Assembly (NCBI GenBank): GCA_009908725.1
Contig: JAAAOT010000147.1
Span: forward strand, 1 to 47,244
Origin: Bacteroidota bacterium
GTDB taxonomy: Bacteria; Bacteroidota; Rhodothermia; Rhodothermales; Salinibacteraceae
Reading direction: 5' to 3'
Length of the DNA: 47,244 bases
Shown here: positions 9,058 to 18,651 of the stretch, one piece after another
How positions within the stretch are numbered: the stretch's first letter is position 1
Layout: each line of letters starts with the position of its first letter
Position numbers and translations under genes: made by a program
The notes under the pieces: model-generated
What the model was told of the DNA's origin: nothing
The model's database searches: none
Seen by the model: the letters and a program-made list of their open reading frames with translations, nothing else

Positions 9058-10932
9058 TCAACGGTCCCCGGGGGCGGGTAGTCGGTCGTCGAAGTACCGG
9101 ATGAGCGTGCGGGTTCGCCGGAGCGCGATCTGCATGGCGTCGCGAGACGGCGAGACGGGACCGAACCGCGCCTGATCGCATGCGTCGAGCAGTTCCCGCA
9201 GGCCGTCACGGTGGTCGCGGTCGGCGCCGGCGTCCTCCAGGAAGCCGTCCAGTCGGTCCCGGGAGAATCCGGCGACGGACACGCCGGTTCGGTCCCCGAT
9301 GAATCCGAGGACGGCACGCTCAAGCATAGCGTACGCCTCGGACGCCTCCTCGGAACGGATCAGCGATTCGGCCTTCTCAAGCCGGGCATCGGCCGTCTCG
9401 CGAGCGGGCGGGGCCTGGCGTTCCCGGGTTCTCCGTACGGCAATGAGGCCGCCGGCGAGGAGAAGGGGAAGCAGAAACGCGACGTAGGGCCAGACGTGCC
9501 GGTGGAGTGGCTCGGCTTGCGCGGTGGCAAGGTCCGGAGACGCCATCGGCCCGGCAATGTCCCCGACCGGCAACCCGGCGCCGGTCGTGCCGAGCGCAGC
9601 CGGTGCCGCATCCCCGGTGACGTGGAGGGGAATGGGCTCCGTGTCGAGGGCGACGTATCGTTCGGAGGCGGGATCGAAGTAGGAAAACGTGGTCGGCGGC
9701 AGCGTGTACCGGCCGTTTTCACCCGGAACGAGGATGTAGGTGAAGGTCTTCGTGCCGCGGATCCGCGACCCGCCGCGATCCATCTCCGTTTCGACCTGTG
9801 GATCGTAGGCGTCGAATGCCGCCGGCACCTCTACCTCGGGCGGCTGCAGCGTCGCGATATTTCCATTCCCCTTCACCGTAACGCGGAGGCGAACGGTGCC
9901 CCCGACGCGTGCGGTGTCCGCGTCCACACGGGCCTCCAGTGAAAAACGGCCCACGGCCCCGCTGAACGAGGGCGGAGCGCCATCCGGAAGGTCGAGGACG
10001 TCCAGAGCGATCGACTCAGACGACAGCTTGACCGGCTCGTAGCGATTCTGCGACCGCAGCCGGTTGCGTCGGCGCGATGCGTCCGCGGAGTATGCCTCCG
10101 TTTCGATCTGAAGCGGATCCACGTTCAGCGATCCCGTTCGTGTCGGAAATACGGCCACCCGCTTCAGCACGATCGTGCGGTAGATTTCCCCGTCCACGCG
10201 GTCGTTTTCAGGAATGGGCCGGGACGCGACGTCAAGCTCCTCCCGCCAGAACCCGTTTGCATCCCATGCGCTGGCGAGACGGCTATGCCGAAGCTGTATG
10301 CCGGGACGGAAAAAGAGCCGGTATTCGATCATGGCCTGCTCATTCTGATAGACACGATCCGTGCTGGCCGTGACGTTGATGAACAGGTCGTCTGTACGGA
10401 GGGACGAAGGAGCCGGCGTTTGATCCTGCTGTCTCTGCCGGTCCGGGCCGGTCGGTCCTGCGGAAGCAGTTGGGGCCTGCGACTGGGGCACCACGCGGAC
10501 GCGCACCTCACCCGTCGTATACTCGTCGCCATCGATCACAACATCGGTCTCGCGTAGCCTCGCGATCCCGACGCGCATCGGCCGGTAGCGCCATTCGAAG
10601 GAGATCGCACGGCCCATTTTGCCGCTTTTAAACGACAGGTCGCGCCGCGTCACGGGCGTCGGATTGTTCAAGACCAGGTTGGTCGTCGGCGGCGGCTCGG
10701 GCGTTTCCACGGCCGACGGCGATATGCCGCGGACGGTGATCTTGTAGGTGACGACGTCTTCCGTGCCCACCTCCGTGCGGTCGGTCGAGGCTTCTACTTC
10801 AACATCCGACTGTGCGTACACCGGCACAGCGGCCACCAGCAGCACCCATGCCACGGCGACGGCACATGCACACCGTGCGGGCAAACGGGCCCGGCCTGAG
10901 TCGCAGCGATGGAGGGAGAAAGGCGTCTTCAT
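9058..10932 (-). CDS. batD: BatD-like oxygen-tolerance protein
   Basis: DVEVEASTDRTEVGTEDVVTYKITVRG, repeated Ig-like BatD segments, TM near the C-terminus; Bat operon context. Confidence 0.88.
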   Translation of the reverse strand: MKTPFSLHRCDSGRARLPARCACAVAVAWVLLVAAVPVYAQSDVEVEASTDRTEVGTEDVVTYKITVRGISPSAVETPEPPPTTNLVLNNPTPVTRRDLSFKSGKMGRAISFEWRYRPMRVGIARLRETDVVIDGDEYTTGEVRVRVVPQSQAPTASAGPTGPDRQRQQDQTPAPSSLRTDDLFINVTASTDRVYQNEQAMIEYRLFFRPGIQLRHSRLASAWDANGFWREELDVASRPIPENDRVDGEIYRTIVLKRVAVFPTRTGSLNVDPLQIETEAYSADASRRRNRLRSQNRYEPVKLSSESIALDVLDLPDGAPPSFSGAVGRFSLEARVDADTARVGGTVRLRVTVKGNGNIATLQPPEVEVPAAFDAYDPQVETEMDRGGSRIRGTKTFTYILVPGENGRYTLPPTTFSYFDPASERYVALDTEPIPLHVTGDAAPAALGTTGAGLPVGDIAGPMASPDLATAQAEPLHRHVWPYVAFLLPLLLAGGLIAVRRTRERQAPPARETADARLEKAESLIRSEEASEAYAMLERAVLGFIGDRTGVSVAGFSRDRLDGFLEDAGADRDHRDGLRELLDACDQARFGPVSPSRDAMQIALRRTRTLIRYFDDRLPAPGDR

Positions 10933-10965
10933 GGATGTCGCTCTAACTGTCGCAACCGAAACAAC

Positions 10966-11685
10966 CTACCAGTCTTTCTCGACGCGCCGCGGACGCGCCT
11001 CTCGCTTCTGCACCTCTCGGAGCAACTGCTTCTCCTGACTTTCCAGCGCATCCAGGATACGATCTGCCTGTGCGCGACTCAACCGGCCGCTCCGCCCTGC
11101 CTCTCCCTCTCCGTCCCCACGTCCCTGTCCTGCATCAGGGGCATCGGAGGGGCGATCCCGCGACGGGGAGCCCGCCTCTCCCTGCATTTCAGACTCGCCG
11201 TCGTCGCTCTCTTCGCCCGGCTCGGCCTTTGCATCTTGCGGAGAGCCGCTTTCGCCGGGGGCGTCGGATCCGGATTCGTCACGAGACGGCTCCGGCGGGG
11301 GCTGTCCGGCCGCGCCCTCTCCTGCCTGCGGGTTGCCCGACTCGGACGATTCTCCCTGCTCCTGACCGGCTCCGTCCCGCCCTTCATCGCCGGGTTGCGG
11401 TCGCGCACCCATTTGCTCGCGAATCTTGTTGCGTAAGGCGAGCAGCTTCGGGTGATTGGGAGCTACCTCCAGCCCCTCCTGGATGGCCTGAAGCGCAGGT
11501 TGCTTCTGTTCCGCGACGTAGTACTGCGCCGCTTCGTGAAAGAAGGGATCGCCTCCCTGTTGGCCGCTCTCGCCCTGCGCACCGACGCTCTGCGCCGAAG
11601 CGCCCGGAGCGAGAAGGATCCCGCCCAGCAATGCCGCCATCACGGCAGACATCATCGGCCCGAATGTGGACATCCGTCGCGTCAT
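10966..11685 (-). CDS. batC: BatC-like protein: TPR-like N-terminus, acidic linker and EKDW C-terminus
   Basis: RILDALESQEKQLLREVQKREARPRRVEKDW C-terminus as in BatC; signal peptide; FFHEAAQYYVAEQKQPALQAIQEGLEVAPNHPKLLALR. Confidence 0.7.
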   Translation of the reverse strand: MTRRMSTFGPMMSAVMAALLGGILLAPGASAQSVGAQGESGQQGGDPFFHEAAQYYVAEQKQPALQAIQEGLEVAPNHPKLLALRNKIREQMGARPQPGDEGRDGAGQEQGESSESGNPQAGEGAAGQPPPEPSRDESGSDAPGESGSPQDAKAEPGEESDDGESEMQGEAGSPSRDRPSDAPDAGQGRGDGEGEAGRSGRLSRAQADRILDALESQEKQLLREVQKREARPRRVEKDW

Positions 11686-11691
11686 AGGAGG

Positions 11692-12333
11692 CTACGGGAG
11701 ATCATCAATCGTCGAAACGTCTCGGAGGCGCTGTATGAAGTCGCGGTAGGCGCGAACAGTTGAATCACGCTCAAGGCCGTTCTCCATCAGAGTCAGGGCT
11801 CGCGAATAGGCCTGCTCCGCCACCAGGGCTTCTGCCTGCCGCTTCAGCCGCTCGGCGAACGCGGACGGGTCCACGTCGGGCGGTGGCGATCCACCCTGCG
11901 GGCGGCGCTCCTGGAGCTGGCGGTGGATGATTTCGTAATTGGCCCGCGCCTCCTGAAACGAGGGGTCGGCGAGCAGCGTGCGCCGGAAGAAGTCCATTGC
12001 CGTCTCCAGTGAACCGTCGCGCGCGGCGGCGTTTCCTGCGTTGTACAGCGCCCGAGCCCGCTCCTCGTCCGACAGCGCCGCTTCATGAGCCCGCGTGAAC
12101 GCGGCCTGCGCGTCGGTGAACTCGTCCTGCCGGTAGAGCGCAGCGCCCAGATTGTTCTGCAGAGCGGCGTATACCTTGCCCGTCGAATCCGGCAGGGCAG
12201 ACAGGGCCGACCGGTACGCCGATTCGGCCGCTTCGTACTCGCCCTGTTCGTACAACAGATTCCCGCGACGCCCGTCGTCCTCGGCGTCCCCACCGAGGAG
12301 TCCTACCAGCAATAGAATCCAGAGGACGGGCAT
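11692..12333 (-). CDS. TPR-repeat protein of the Bat operon
   Basis: GNLLYEQGEYEAAESAYRSALSALP, NNLGAALYRQDEFTDAQAAFTRA, ALYNAGNAAARDGSLETAMDFFRRTLLADP. Confidence 0.82.
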   Translation of the reverse strand: MPVLWILLLVGLLGGDAEDDGRRGNLLYEQGEYEAAESAYRSALSALPDSTGKVYAALQNNLGAALYRQDEFTDAQAAFTRAHEAALSDEERARALYNAGNAAARDGSLETAMDFFRRTLLADPSFQEARANYEIIHRQLQERRPQGGSPPPDVDPSAFAERLKRQAEALVAEQAYSRALTLMENGLERDSTVRAYRDFIQRLRDVSTIDDLP

Positions 12334-12384
12334 GAACGGAAAGCGTGGGATCTGCGGAAAACGGACGGGGAAGCGGCAGCCCGA

Positions 12385-13404
12385 CTACGTCGCACTACGG
12401 CGGCGCTCGACAATGGCAAGCTCAACAATCAGAAGAATCAGAGCGAGCCCGAGGGGCCACTGGAAGTACTCATCGTACTCTTCAAACCGCTCAACGCCGA
12501 ACGAGCTTTTTTCTAAACGATTAAGTGCGCTCGTCAGATCCGAGAGGGCGCTCGACGTTCGGGCAATTCGGAAGTAGGCGCCGCTCTCCGCCAGCGCGGT
12601 GAGGGCCGTCTCGTCGAGCCGGGAGCGCACAATCGAGCCGTCCGGGCCCCGCTTGACGCCCATCCGGCGGCCGTCCTGCATCTCCGGTACCGGTGCCCCG
12701 TCGCGCTCCCCGACGCCGGCGGAAAAGACCTTCCAGCCGCGATCCTCGGCCATCCCCTGCAGGTCGTCGATATCACCCTCGTGGTTTTCTCCGTCGGACA
12801 CAACCAGCAGGGCGCGCGATCGGGGCTGACCGCCGGTCGTGTCGGGCCGGGTGCGATCGAATGCCTGACGGGCCGCCCGGAAGGCCGCCTCAAAGTTCGT
12901 CCCGGGCGTCGGAATCAGTGACGGCTCGGCAACGTCAAGAAACAGGCGGACCGCGTCGTAATCCGTCGTCAGCGGACACTGCACGAAGCCGTCTCCCGCG
13001 AACAAGACCAGTCCGACGCGGTCGCCGCTGAGTTCGTCCACGAGCAACTTGATCTCGTTCTTGGCGCGCTCCAGCCGGTTGGGCGCCACGTCCTCCGCAA
13101 GCATGGATTGCGATACATCCAGCGCAACAACGAGGTCGACGCCTTTCCGCTCGACTTCCTGCACGCGCGTGCCGAGGCGCGGGCCGGCCAGTGCAACTGC
13201 TGCCAGCGTGACAACCATCACCAGGAGGATGGATCGGGTGAGGCGACGCGCCGGCTGCACCGAGCGGGCGAGTTGTTGCACCGTCGAGGCGCGCCCGAAG
13301 CGTTCCGCGGTCCGGCGCCGCTGCCAGGCCGCCCACGCCACCAGCAACGCCACAGCGATGCCTCCCGTCAGAAACCAGAGGTACGTCGGGTGAAGCCAGG
13401 ACAT
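12385..13404 (-). CDS. batB: BatB-like von Willebrand factor A domain membrane protein
   Basis: MIDAS motif DVSQS (VVALDVSQSMLAEDVAPNRLERAKNEI), N- and C-terminal TM segments. Confidence 0.9.
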   Translation of the reverse strand: MSWLHPTYLWFLTGGIAVALLVAWAAWQRRRTAERFGRASTVQQLARSVQPARRLTRSILLVMVVTLAAVALAGPRLGTRVQEVERKGVDLVVALDVSQSMLAEDVAPNRLERAKNEIKLLVDELSGDRVGLVLFAGDGFVQCPLTTDYDAVRLFLDVAEPSLIPTPGTNFEAAFRAARQAFDRTRPDTTGGQPRSRALLVVSDGENHEGDIDDLQGMAEDRGWKVFSAGVGERDGAPVPEMQDGRRMGVKRGPDGSIVRSRLDETALTALAESGAYFRIARTSSALSDLTSALNRLEKSSFGVERFEEYDEYFQWPLGLALILLIVELAIVERRRSAT

Positions 13405-13471
13405 GGCGGGGACACGGTTCTCGTGGAAGGTTCAGCTCGCAGCAATCCGTGGGAACGCGGGGAGCCGCGGT

Positions 13472-14455
13472 CTATGGGAATCGCCGGAGGACGGTCGACT
13501 GAAGCAGGGAGCCGGCCAACAGAAGGGCGATGGCGGGAATCAAAAAGTTCGGGTAGCGCTCCTCTACGTCGGTGTAGATTCGCTCATCAATTTCGCTTTT
13601 CTCCAGCTGCCCGATCTCCTCGTAGATGTCGCGGAGCGCCCGCTTGCTCGTTGCGCGGAAATATCGGCCACCGGTCGTCCGGGCAACGGTCCGAAGCATG
13701 TCTTCGTCGATCTCGACGGGGAGCATCTGCCGCTGTTGCCCGACAAAGGGCTGGTCGATAACAAACGGCGCCGTTCCCTTGGTGCCCACGCCGATGGCGT
13801 AGACGCGCACGCCCATGGCCTGTGCCACTTCCGATGCGGTGATCGGGTCGATCTCTCCGCGGTTGTTCTGCCCGTCGGTGAGGAGGATCACGACCTTGCT
13901 CTCCGCTTCCGTGGTTTTCAGGCGGTTGACCGCCATCGCCAGGGCTGTGCCGATCGCCGTACCGTCCTGGATGACACCGACACGGACCTCCTCAAGCATC
14001 TGCTGTAGAAAATTGTAGTCCAGCGTCAGGGGGGCCTGCGTGTATGCCTTCGCCGCGAAGACGACGAGCCCGACTCGGTCCGAAGCGCGACCTTTGATGA
14101 ACTCGCCGGCGACGTCGCGGGCTGCCTCGAACCGATTCGGCCGGAAGTCCTCCGCCCGCATCGACGTCGACGTGTCGAGCACGAGCATGATGTCGATCCC
14201 CTCGGCGCTCTGCGTCCGGACCACGTCGCGTTCCTGGGGGCGGGCGAGCGCGACAATACCGAGAACGAGAGCCGCAAGCTTCAAGAGGTCGGGGACGGCC
14301 CGCAGTCGGACGCGCCACGACGGGGTTGCCGCACGGGCCGCGAAGACGTCGCTGTACTGGAGGCCGGCCGCCGTCCGGCCACGCCACCACCGCCATGCCC
14401 CCACCAGCGGCACGAGCACCAGCAACCACAGAATGTAAGGGTGTGCGAAGGTCAT
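13472..14455 (-). CDS. batA: BatA-like von Willebrand factor A domain membrane protein
   Basis: MIDAS motif DTSTS (MLVLDTSTSMRAEDFRPNRFEAARDV), LLTDGQNNRGEIDP, TM segments. Confidence 0.92.
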   Translation of the reverse strand: MTFAHPYILWLLVLVPLVGAWRWWRGRTAAGLQYSDVFAARAATPSWRVRLRAVPDLLKLAALVLGIVALARPQERDVVRTQSAEGIDIMLVLDTSTSMRAEDFRPNRFEAARDVAGEFIKGRASDRVGLVVFAAKAYTQAPLTLDYNFLQQMLEEVRVGVIQDGTAIGTALAMAVNRLKTTEAESKVVILLTDGQNNRGEIDPITASEVAQAMGVRVYAIGVGTKGTAPFVIDQPFVGQQRQMLPVEIDEDMLRTVARTTGGRYFRATSKRALRDIYEEIGQLEKSEIDERIYTDVEERYPNFLIPAIALLLAGSLLQSTVLRRFP

Positions 14456-14551
14456 GTAGGGAGCCGTTTCTCTGTATCCATCCGATCAGGTGGCGTCCGA
14501 TACGCCGTCCCCTGTCGCCGGATGGTGGTTCGCTTCTAAACGGGGTCGTTT

Positions 14552-15298
14552 CTACGCAGCTTTGTCCAGGGACGACAGGATGGCCGGCAACACCTCGCCG
14601 GCCGGACCGGCCAGGTACTCGTCGACGTTTCCGGAGATCGGGGTTCGATCCGGGTTGACCTCGACGACGTAGGCCCCGGCTTCTTTCGCCAGCATCGGGA
14701 GGCGCGCTGCAGGGTAGACGACGGTACTCGTGCCCACGCTCAGGAAGACGTCACAGGTTGTCGTCGCCTCGCTCGCGCGATCCATGGCGTCGGGAGGAAG
14801 CATTTCCCCGAACCAGACTACATCCGGGCGAACCAGTCCCTCGCATTCCGGGCACGTGGCCGGTTGCCCGTCTTCAATCGCCGCGTCGATGCGGGCGGCG
14901 TCGACGTCCTGCTCACAGTCTGTGCAGTAGTTTCGGGTGATGTTTCCGTGGAACTCGACGACCTCCGAGCTACCGGCCCGGTTGTGCAGGTCGTCCACGT
15001 TCTGGGTGATCGTCGTCACGAGGTCCACGTGCTGTTCCAGGCGCACGAGCGCCCGGTGACCGTCGTTGGGCTCCGCGTCTTCGACGACCTGTCGGCGGTG
15101 GCGATACCAGCCCTGTACGAGTTCGGGATTTTCCAAGAACGCCTCCACGTTGGCCAGTTCCTGCGGCTCAAACTTTTCCCAGATGCCGCCGGGGTCGCGG
15201 AAGGTCGGGATGCCGCTCTCGGCCGAGATCCCGGCCCCCGTCAGAACGGCCACGCGGTCGGCGCTGCGTAGGTGATCGATGAGTGCGTCGCTGTACAT
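14552..15298 (-). CDS. cobB: NAD-dependent protein deacylase (sirtuin, class III-like)
   Basis: VLTGAGISAESGIPTFRD, YRHR (Y-x-x-R) motif, ITQNVDDLHNRAG, FHGN, two CxxC pairs (CTDC, CPEC), VGTSTVVYPAA, EVNPDRT. Confidence 0.94.
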   Translation of the reverse strand: MYSDALIDHLRSADRVAVLTGAGISAESGIPTFRDPGGIWEKFEPQELANVEAFLENPELVQGWYRHRRQVVEDAEPNDGHRALVRLEQHVDLVTTITQNVDDLHNRAGSSEVVEFHGNITRNYCTDCEQDVDAARIDAAIEDGQPATCPECEGLVRPDVVWFGEMLPPDAMDRASEATTTCDVFLSVGTSTVVYPAARLPMLAKEAGAYVVEVNPDRTPISGNVDEYLAGPAGEVLPAILSSLDKAA

Positions 15299-15312
15299 GG
15301 ACGAGCCGGAGG

Positions 15313-16377
15313 TCAGTCAGAGAGATCGTGATCGACGGTTTCGGGCGGCGTCGCGTTTCGGCCATCGCGCTCCGAGCCGGAAGAGGGGGCCGCTGCGCGC
15401 GTAGACGAGACCGTCTCCACATGCCGTGATTCGACGACCTCCACGACGTTTCGTGTTTCGCGGAGCGCCATGTCGCCGTCGTCTGCGCTCGTGCGGGCGC
15501 CGGAGAATTTCACCAGATCGGCGAGCTCCAGGACAGCGCGCACGCGGCTCGTGACAACGGGCGGGACGTCCGTGCGACGCTCCAGATGTGCCACCACCTC
15601 GCGGGTGGTGCGCTCCATCGTGGACATGTCGAGGCGCGCTCCCAGGTAGCGGCGGAGGCTATTCGAGAGCCGGACGTAAAACGGTTTCGCGTTGTCCGGG
15701 TCGGACAGGTCGACGGCCTCAAGGGCCTGTAGTTCGGCCAGGATCTGTTCGTGGGCCGTGGTGTCGGGCTGCGGTTCCTCGGGAACGGCGGGGGGCGGCT
15801 CCTCCTCCCGGCGTGTCCGCCAGAGGTACAGCAGCACTCCGATCAGGCACACGAGCGCAACGCCGAGCAGGATCCAGGGCCACCGCGGCTCCGGAAAGGT
15901 CGCCAGCGGGGCAAGACCACGCAGCCGGGTATCATCCGATGCCACCGTCGCGTACACCGGCACCTCCACCGTTGGCGTCCCACCGGTCAGCGTGTCACCG
16001 GCAGCGGTGATGACCTGGACGGGAAGGGTCGGGACGCGGGCGGTGTCGAGGGCGAACGTCGTGACGGTGTACCGCGCACTGTCGATGCGTGTGCCGGGCG
16101 CCTCTGCCCCGAGGTACCGTTCCCCGGTCTCGCGCGGTGCGACGACCTGCACGTCACCGAAGATCATCGGTCCGGCGTCGTTCTCGGGAAAGCGGATATT
16201 GACGGCAAACCCGTGCTCCGCCGTCACCACGAGCGTAAAACGCTCACCGACGGCCACGCTATCGGCCGTTGCGTACGCGTCCAGTCGTGCCGGAATCTGC
16301 TGAGCCTCTGCGTCGGAGGCACCGATGGCCGCGCCCAGCAGGACGCATCCGAGAACGAGGCGTGCGACGAAACCCAC
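15313..16377 (-). CDS. BatD-like N-terminal domain membrane protein of the Bat operon
   Basis: Signal peptide, Ig-like extracellular segment, one TM (WPWILLGVALVCLIGVLLYLW) and a cytoplasmic helical tail; sits between the DUF58 gene and the sirtuin. Confidence 0.7.
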   Translation of the reverse strand: MGFVARLVLGCVLLGAAIGASDAEAQQIPARLDAYATADSVAVGERFTLVVTAEHGFAVNIRFPENDAGPMIFGDVQVVAPRETGERYLGAEAPGTRIDSARYTVTTFALDTARVPTLPVQVITAAGDTLTGGTPTVEVPVYATVASDDTRLRGLAPLATFPEPRWPWILLGVALVCLIGVLLYLWRTRREEEPPPAVPEEPQPDTTAHEQILAELQALEAVDLSDPDNAKPFYVRLSNSLRRYLGARLDMSTMERTTREVVAHLERRTDVPPVVTSRVRAVLELADLVKFSGARTSADDGDMALRETRNVVEVVESRHVETVSSTRAAAPSSGSERDGRNATPPETVDHDLSD

Positions 16378-16428
16378 AGAGATCAGAGATAGGAGGGGAA
16401 ACGAAACGGGGCGCCACGGGAAGCGGAC

Positions 16429-17304
16429 CTACGCGCGCTCGTTTCGACGGCGGAAGAAGGCGACGAGCGGCTCGATGAAGTCAGGACCGGTATCGATGCG
16501 GACGTGCCCGATGCCTGCGCGGCGAAACAGATCGGCGGTCTGACGACGCCGCGTTTCGGCAGCTTCCTGGAATGCCTGTCGGGCCTTCTCACTTCCGGCG
16601 TCCACGGTCACCGTCTCCCCGGTCTCCGCATCCGTCAGATCAACCAGACCTACATCCGGCAGTTCCGTTTCGCGCGGATCGGCGAGTTCGACCGCGACCG
16701 TGTCGTGACGGCGGGCAACGGCTCGCAGCATCGAGTCATATCCTTGGTCGAGAAAGTCGCTGATGACGATCAAAATCGACCGGCGACGGACAATGTGCGT
16801 GACGTATCGAAGGGCTTCGCCGATGTCCGTGTCGCGAGACGCCGGCTCCTTGGCGTACAGGTCCCGAATCAGCCGAAGGACGTGGCGACGCCCCTTCTTC
16901 GGCGGGACGAACTTCTCCACCTGGTCCGTGAACAGGAGCAATCCGACCTTGTCGTTGTTCTGAACGGCGCTGAACGCCATGACGGCGCACACCTCGGCGG
17001 CGACATCCCGCTTCAGCTTTTCCTGCGACCCGAAATCTTCGGAGCCCGAGATGTCCACCATCAACATGACCGTCTGCTCGCGCTCTTCCTCGTACACCTT
17101 GACGTAGGTGTCGTCCATCCGCGCCGAGACGTTCCAGTCGATGTTGCGGATGTCGTCTCCGACCTGGTAGGGACGGACCTCGGCAAACTCGATGCCCCTC
17201 CCTTTAAACGCGGAGTGGTATTCGCCGCCGAAGACATTGTCGACGACGCCCTTCGTACGAATCTCCAGACGCCGGATTTTCTTAAATAGCTCCTTCGGAA
17301 TCAC
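16429..17304 (-). CDS. DUF58 domain protein (vWA-like, Bat/MoxR-associated)
   Basis: IPKELFKKIRRLEIRTKGVVDNVFGGEYHSAFKGRGIEFAEVRPYQVGDDIRNIDWNVSARM and DISGS motif, typical of DUF58. Confidence 0.94.
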   Translation of the reverse strand: MIPKELFKKIRRLEIRTKGVVDNVFGGEYHSAFKGRGIEFAEVRPYQVGDDIRNIDWNVSARMDDTYVKVYEEEREQTVMLMVDISGSEDFGSQEKLKRDVAAEVCAVMAFSAVQNNDKVGLLLFTDQVEKFVPPKKGRRHVLRLIRDLYAKEPASRDTDIGEALRYVTHIVRRRSILIVISDFLDQGYDSMLRAVARRHDTVAVELADPRETELPDVGLVDLTDAETGETVTVDAGSEKARQAFQEAAETRRRQTADLFRRAGIGHVRIDTGPDFIEPLVAFFRRRNERA

Positions 17305-17752
17305 GGTAAGTCTGGATGGTCAGCGTCCGGATGCGTGCGTGGGCATAGCACGAATGGTAGATGCCGAAGGGTCCGACCATAGCCTGTTTCTCCCGTGCGC
17401 TGCTACCAGTAGCGGACGCGACGACCCCAAATGCTGCGTCGACGAGGCACGGAGGATCCACACGGCACTCGGGAGGTCTTCGGGTCGTCAAGCCGGTTTT
17501 AGGTAGCGCGAAGTCATTCGGAAGGGAGGCTCCCCACATTGCTTGGCAGACGGCACCGGTGTCTGTCCGGACGGCGTTCATCCACGCCAGCGCCCTGCAT
17601 GCGCCACAGGCGCACGAGGACAGGCGTTCAGCGGCGACGTCCCCTTCGTCTCGTTGACGCGATGGCACGGTCCGAACGGGAGCACGCACACTTGCGCGGC
17701 CCATCGTCTATTGGGACTGCGATGGCCCTCTCCTCGCCCGACGCCCTTTTGA

Positions 17753-18505
17753 ATGAACGCTCGTCACCCGTCTCTTTTTATCCTGGCTCATGCCCCATCG
17801 CTACGCGTCGCGCAGGTCGTTGCCGACGCGGGCGTGGACGGCGTCATCTGCAGGCGTGCCTCACTGCGCCGGAACGGTGAACCCTCCGGTCTTACGGACT
17901 GGGCCAACAGCGTCGACGCCCGGCTCTTCGTACAACTGCGACGGCTGCACGCCGGAACAGCCCTCGACGTCGAATCTGCGATCGACGCGGGCGCCGCGGG
18001 CATCACGCTTCCCCGGACCCACTCCACCGGAGAGGCGGACACGATCATTCGGCTGGTTCGTCGCCGCGTAGAGACGCTGATCCGGGTCGATCCCGCTTGT
18101 CTTCTTCGGGACGTGCGAATGCTCGGCGCGCTGGGATGGGATCACCTTCACATCGGCCTCCGGAAGCCTGCTGATGCCGGTCCACCTGGGTGGACGCGCT
18201 CGACTCCGATCTGCGCAACCGCCGTGACGGACTTCATCGCGTCCCTCCCCGGCCGGAGCACGGGATTTGTCGACCTGCCCTTTCGACCCGGGGGCTCCCT
18301 GTCGCTCAACGACCTGCAAGACCTCCAGCGCATGGCGCGGGCCGGGGGGCGCCTGGCCGTCATCCACACCGCACCGACGCTCTCACCGGCGATAGCTCAT
18401 ACGTGGATCCGCGCAATCCGGCATGCCTGGTCGACCGATCATCCCGTGCTCACCCGATCGCCGGCCGAACCCGTGTATCTCCCCACCCGGACCGCGACGT
18501 CCTAG
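17753..18505 (+). CDS. Putative divergent HpcH/HpaI-like TIM-barrel protein
   Basis: VADAGVDGVICRRASL, AIDAGAAGITLPRTHSTGEADTIIRLVRRRVETLIRVDP, LGALGWDHLHIGLRKPADAGPPG recall HpcH/HpaI aldolases; remote assignment. Confidence 0.5.
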   Translation: MNARHPSLFILAHAPSLRVAQVVADAGVDGVICRRASLRRNGEPSGLTDWANSVDARLFVQLRRLHAGTALDVESAIDAGAAGITLPRTHSTGEADTIIRLVRRRVETLIRVDPACLLRDVRMLGALGWDHLHIGLRKPADAGPPGWTRSTPICATAVTDFIASLPGRSTGFVDLPFRPGGSLSLNDLQDLQRMARAGGRLAVIHTAPTLSPAIAHTWIRAIRHAWSTDHPVLTRSPAEPVYLPTRTATS

Positions 18506-18537
18506 CGGCACGGAGCACCAGTAGCATTCGAAATACA

Positions 18538-18585
18538 AAAAGCCACGCCCCGCTCAACCCGAAGGTGGAGAGGGACGTGGCTTTT
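18538..18585. terminator. Probable bidirectional rho-independent terminator
   Basis: Perfect 10-bp inverted repeat AAAAGCCACG ... CGTGGCTTTT with a 28-nt loop, between the convergent ends of the + strand HpcH-like gene and the minus-strand ftsZ region. Confidence 0.75.
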
Positions 18586-18651
18586 GACGTGGGAGCCGCT
18601 TCACGATTACCGTGAAACGGACATCCCGCAGAACCACAGGCACAGCGGTGC

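Noticed and set aside
17305-17752. ORFs in the gap upstream of DUF58 (for example 17282..17704 -)
   Set aside because: Composition unlike real proteins and overlap with the DUF58 start; treated as intergenic.
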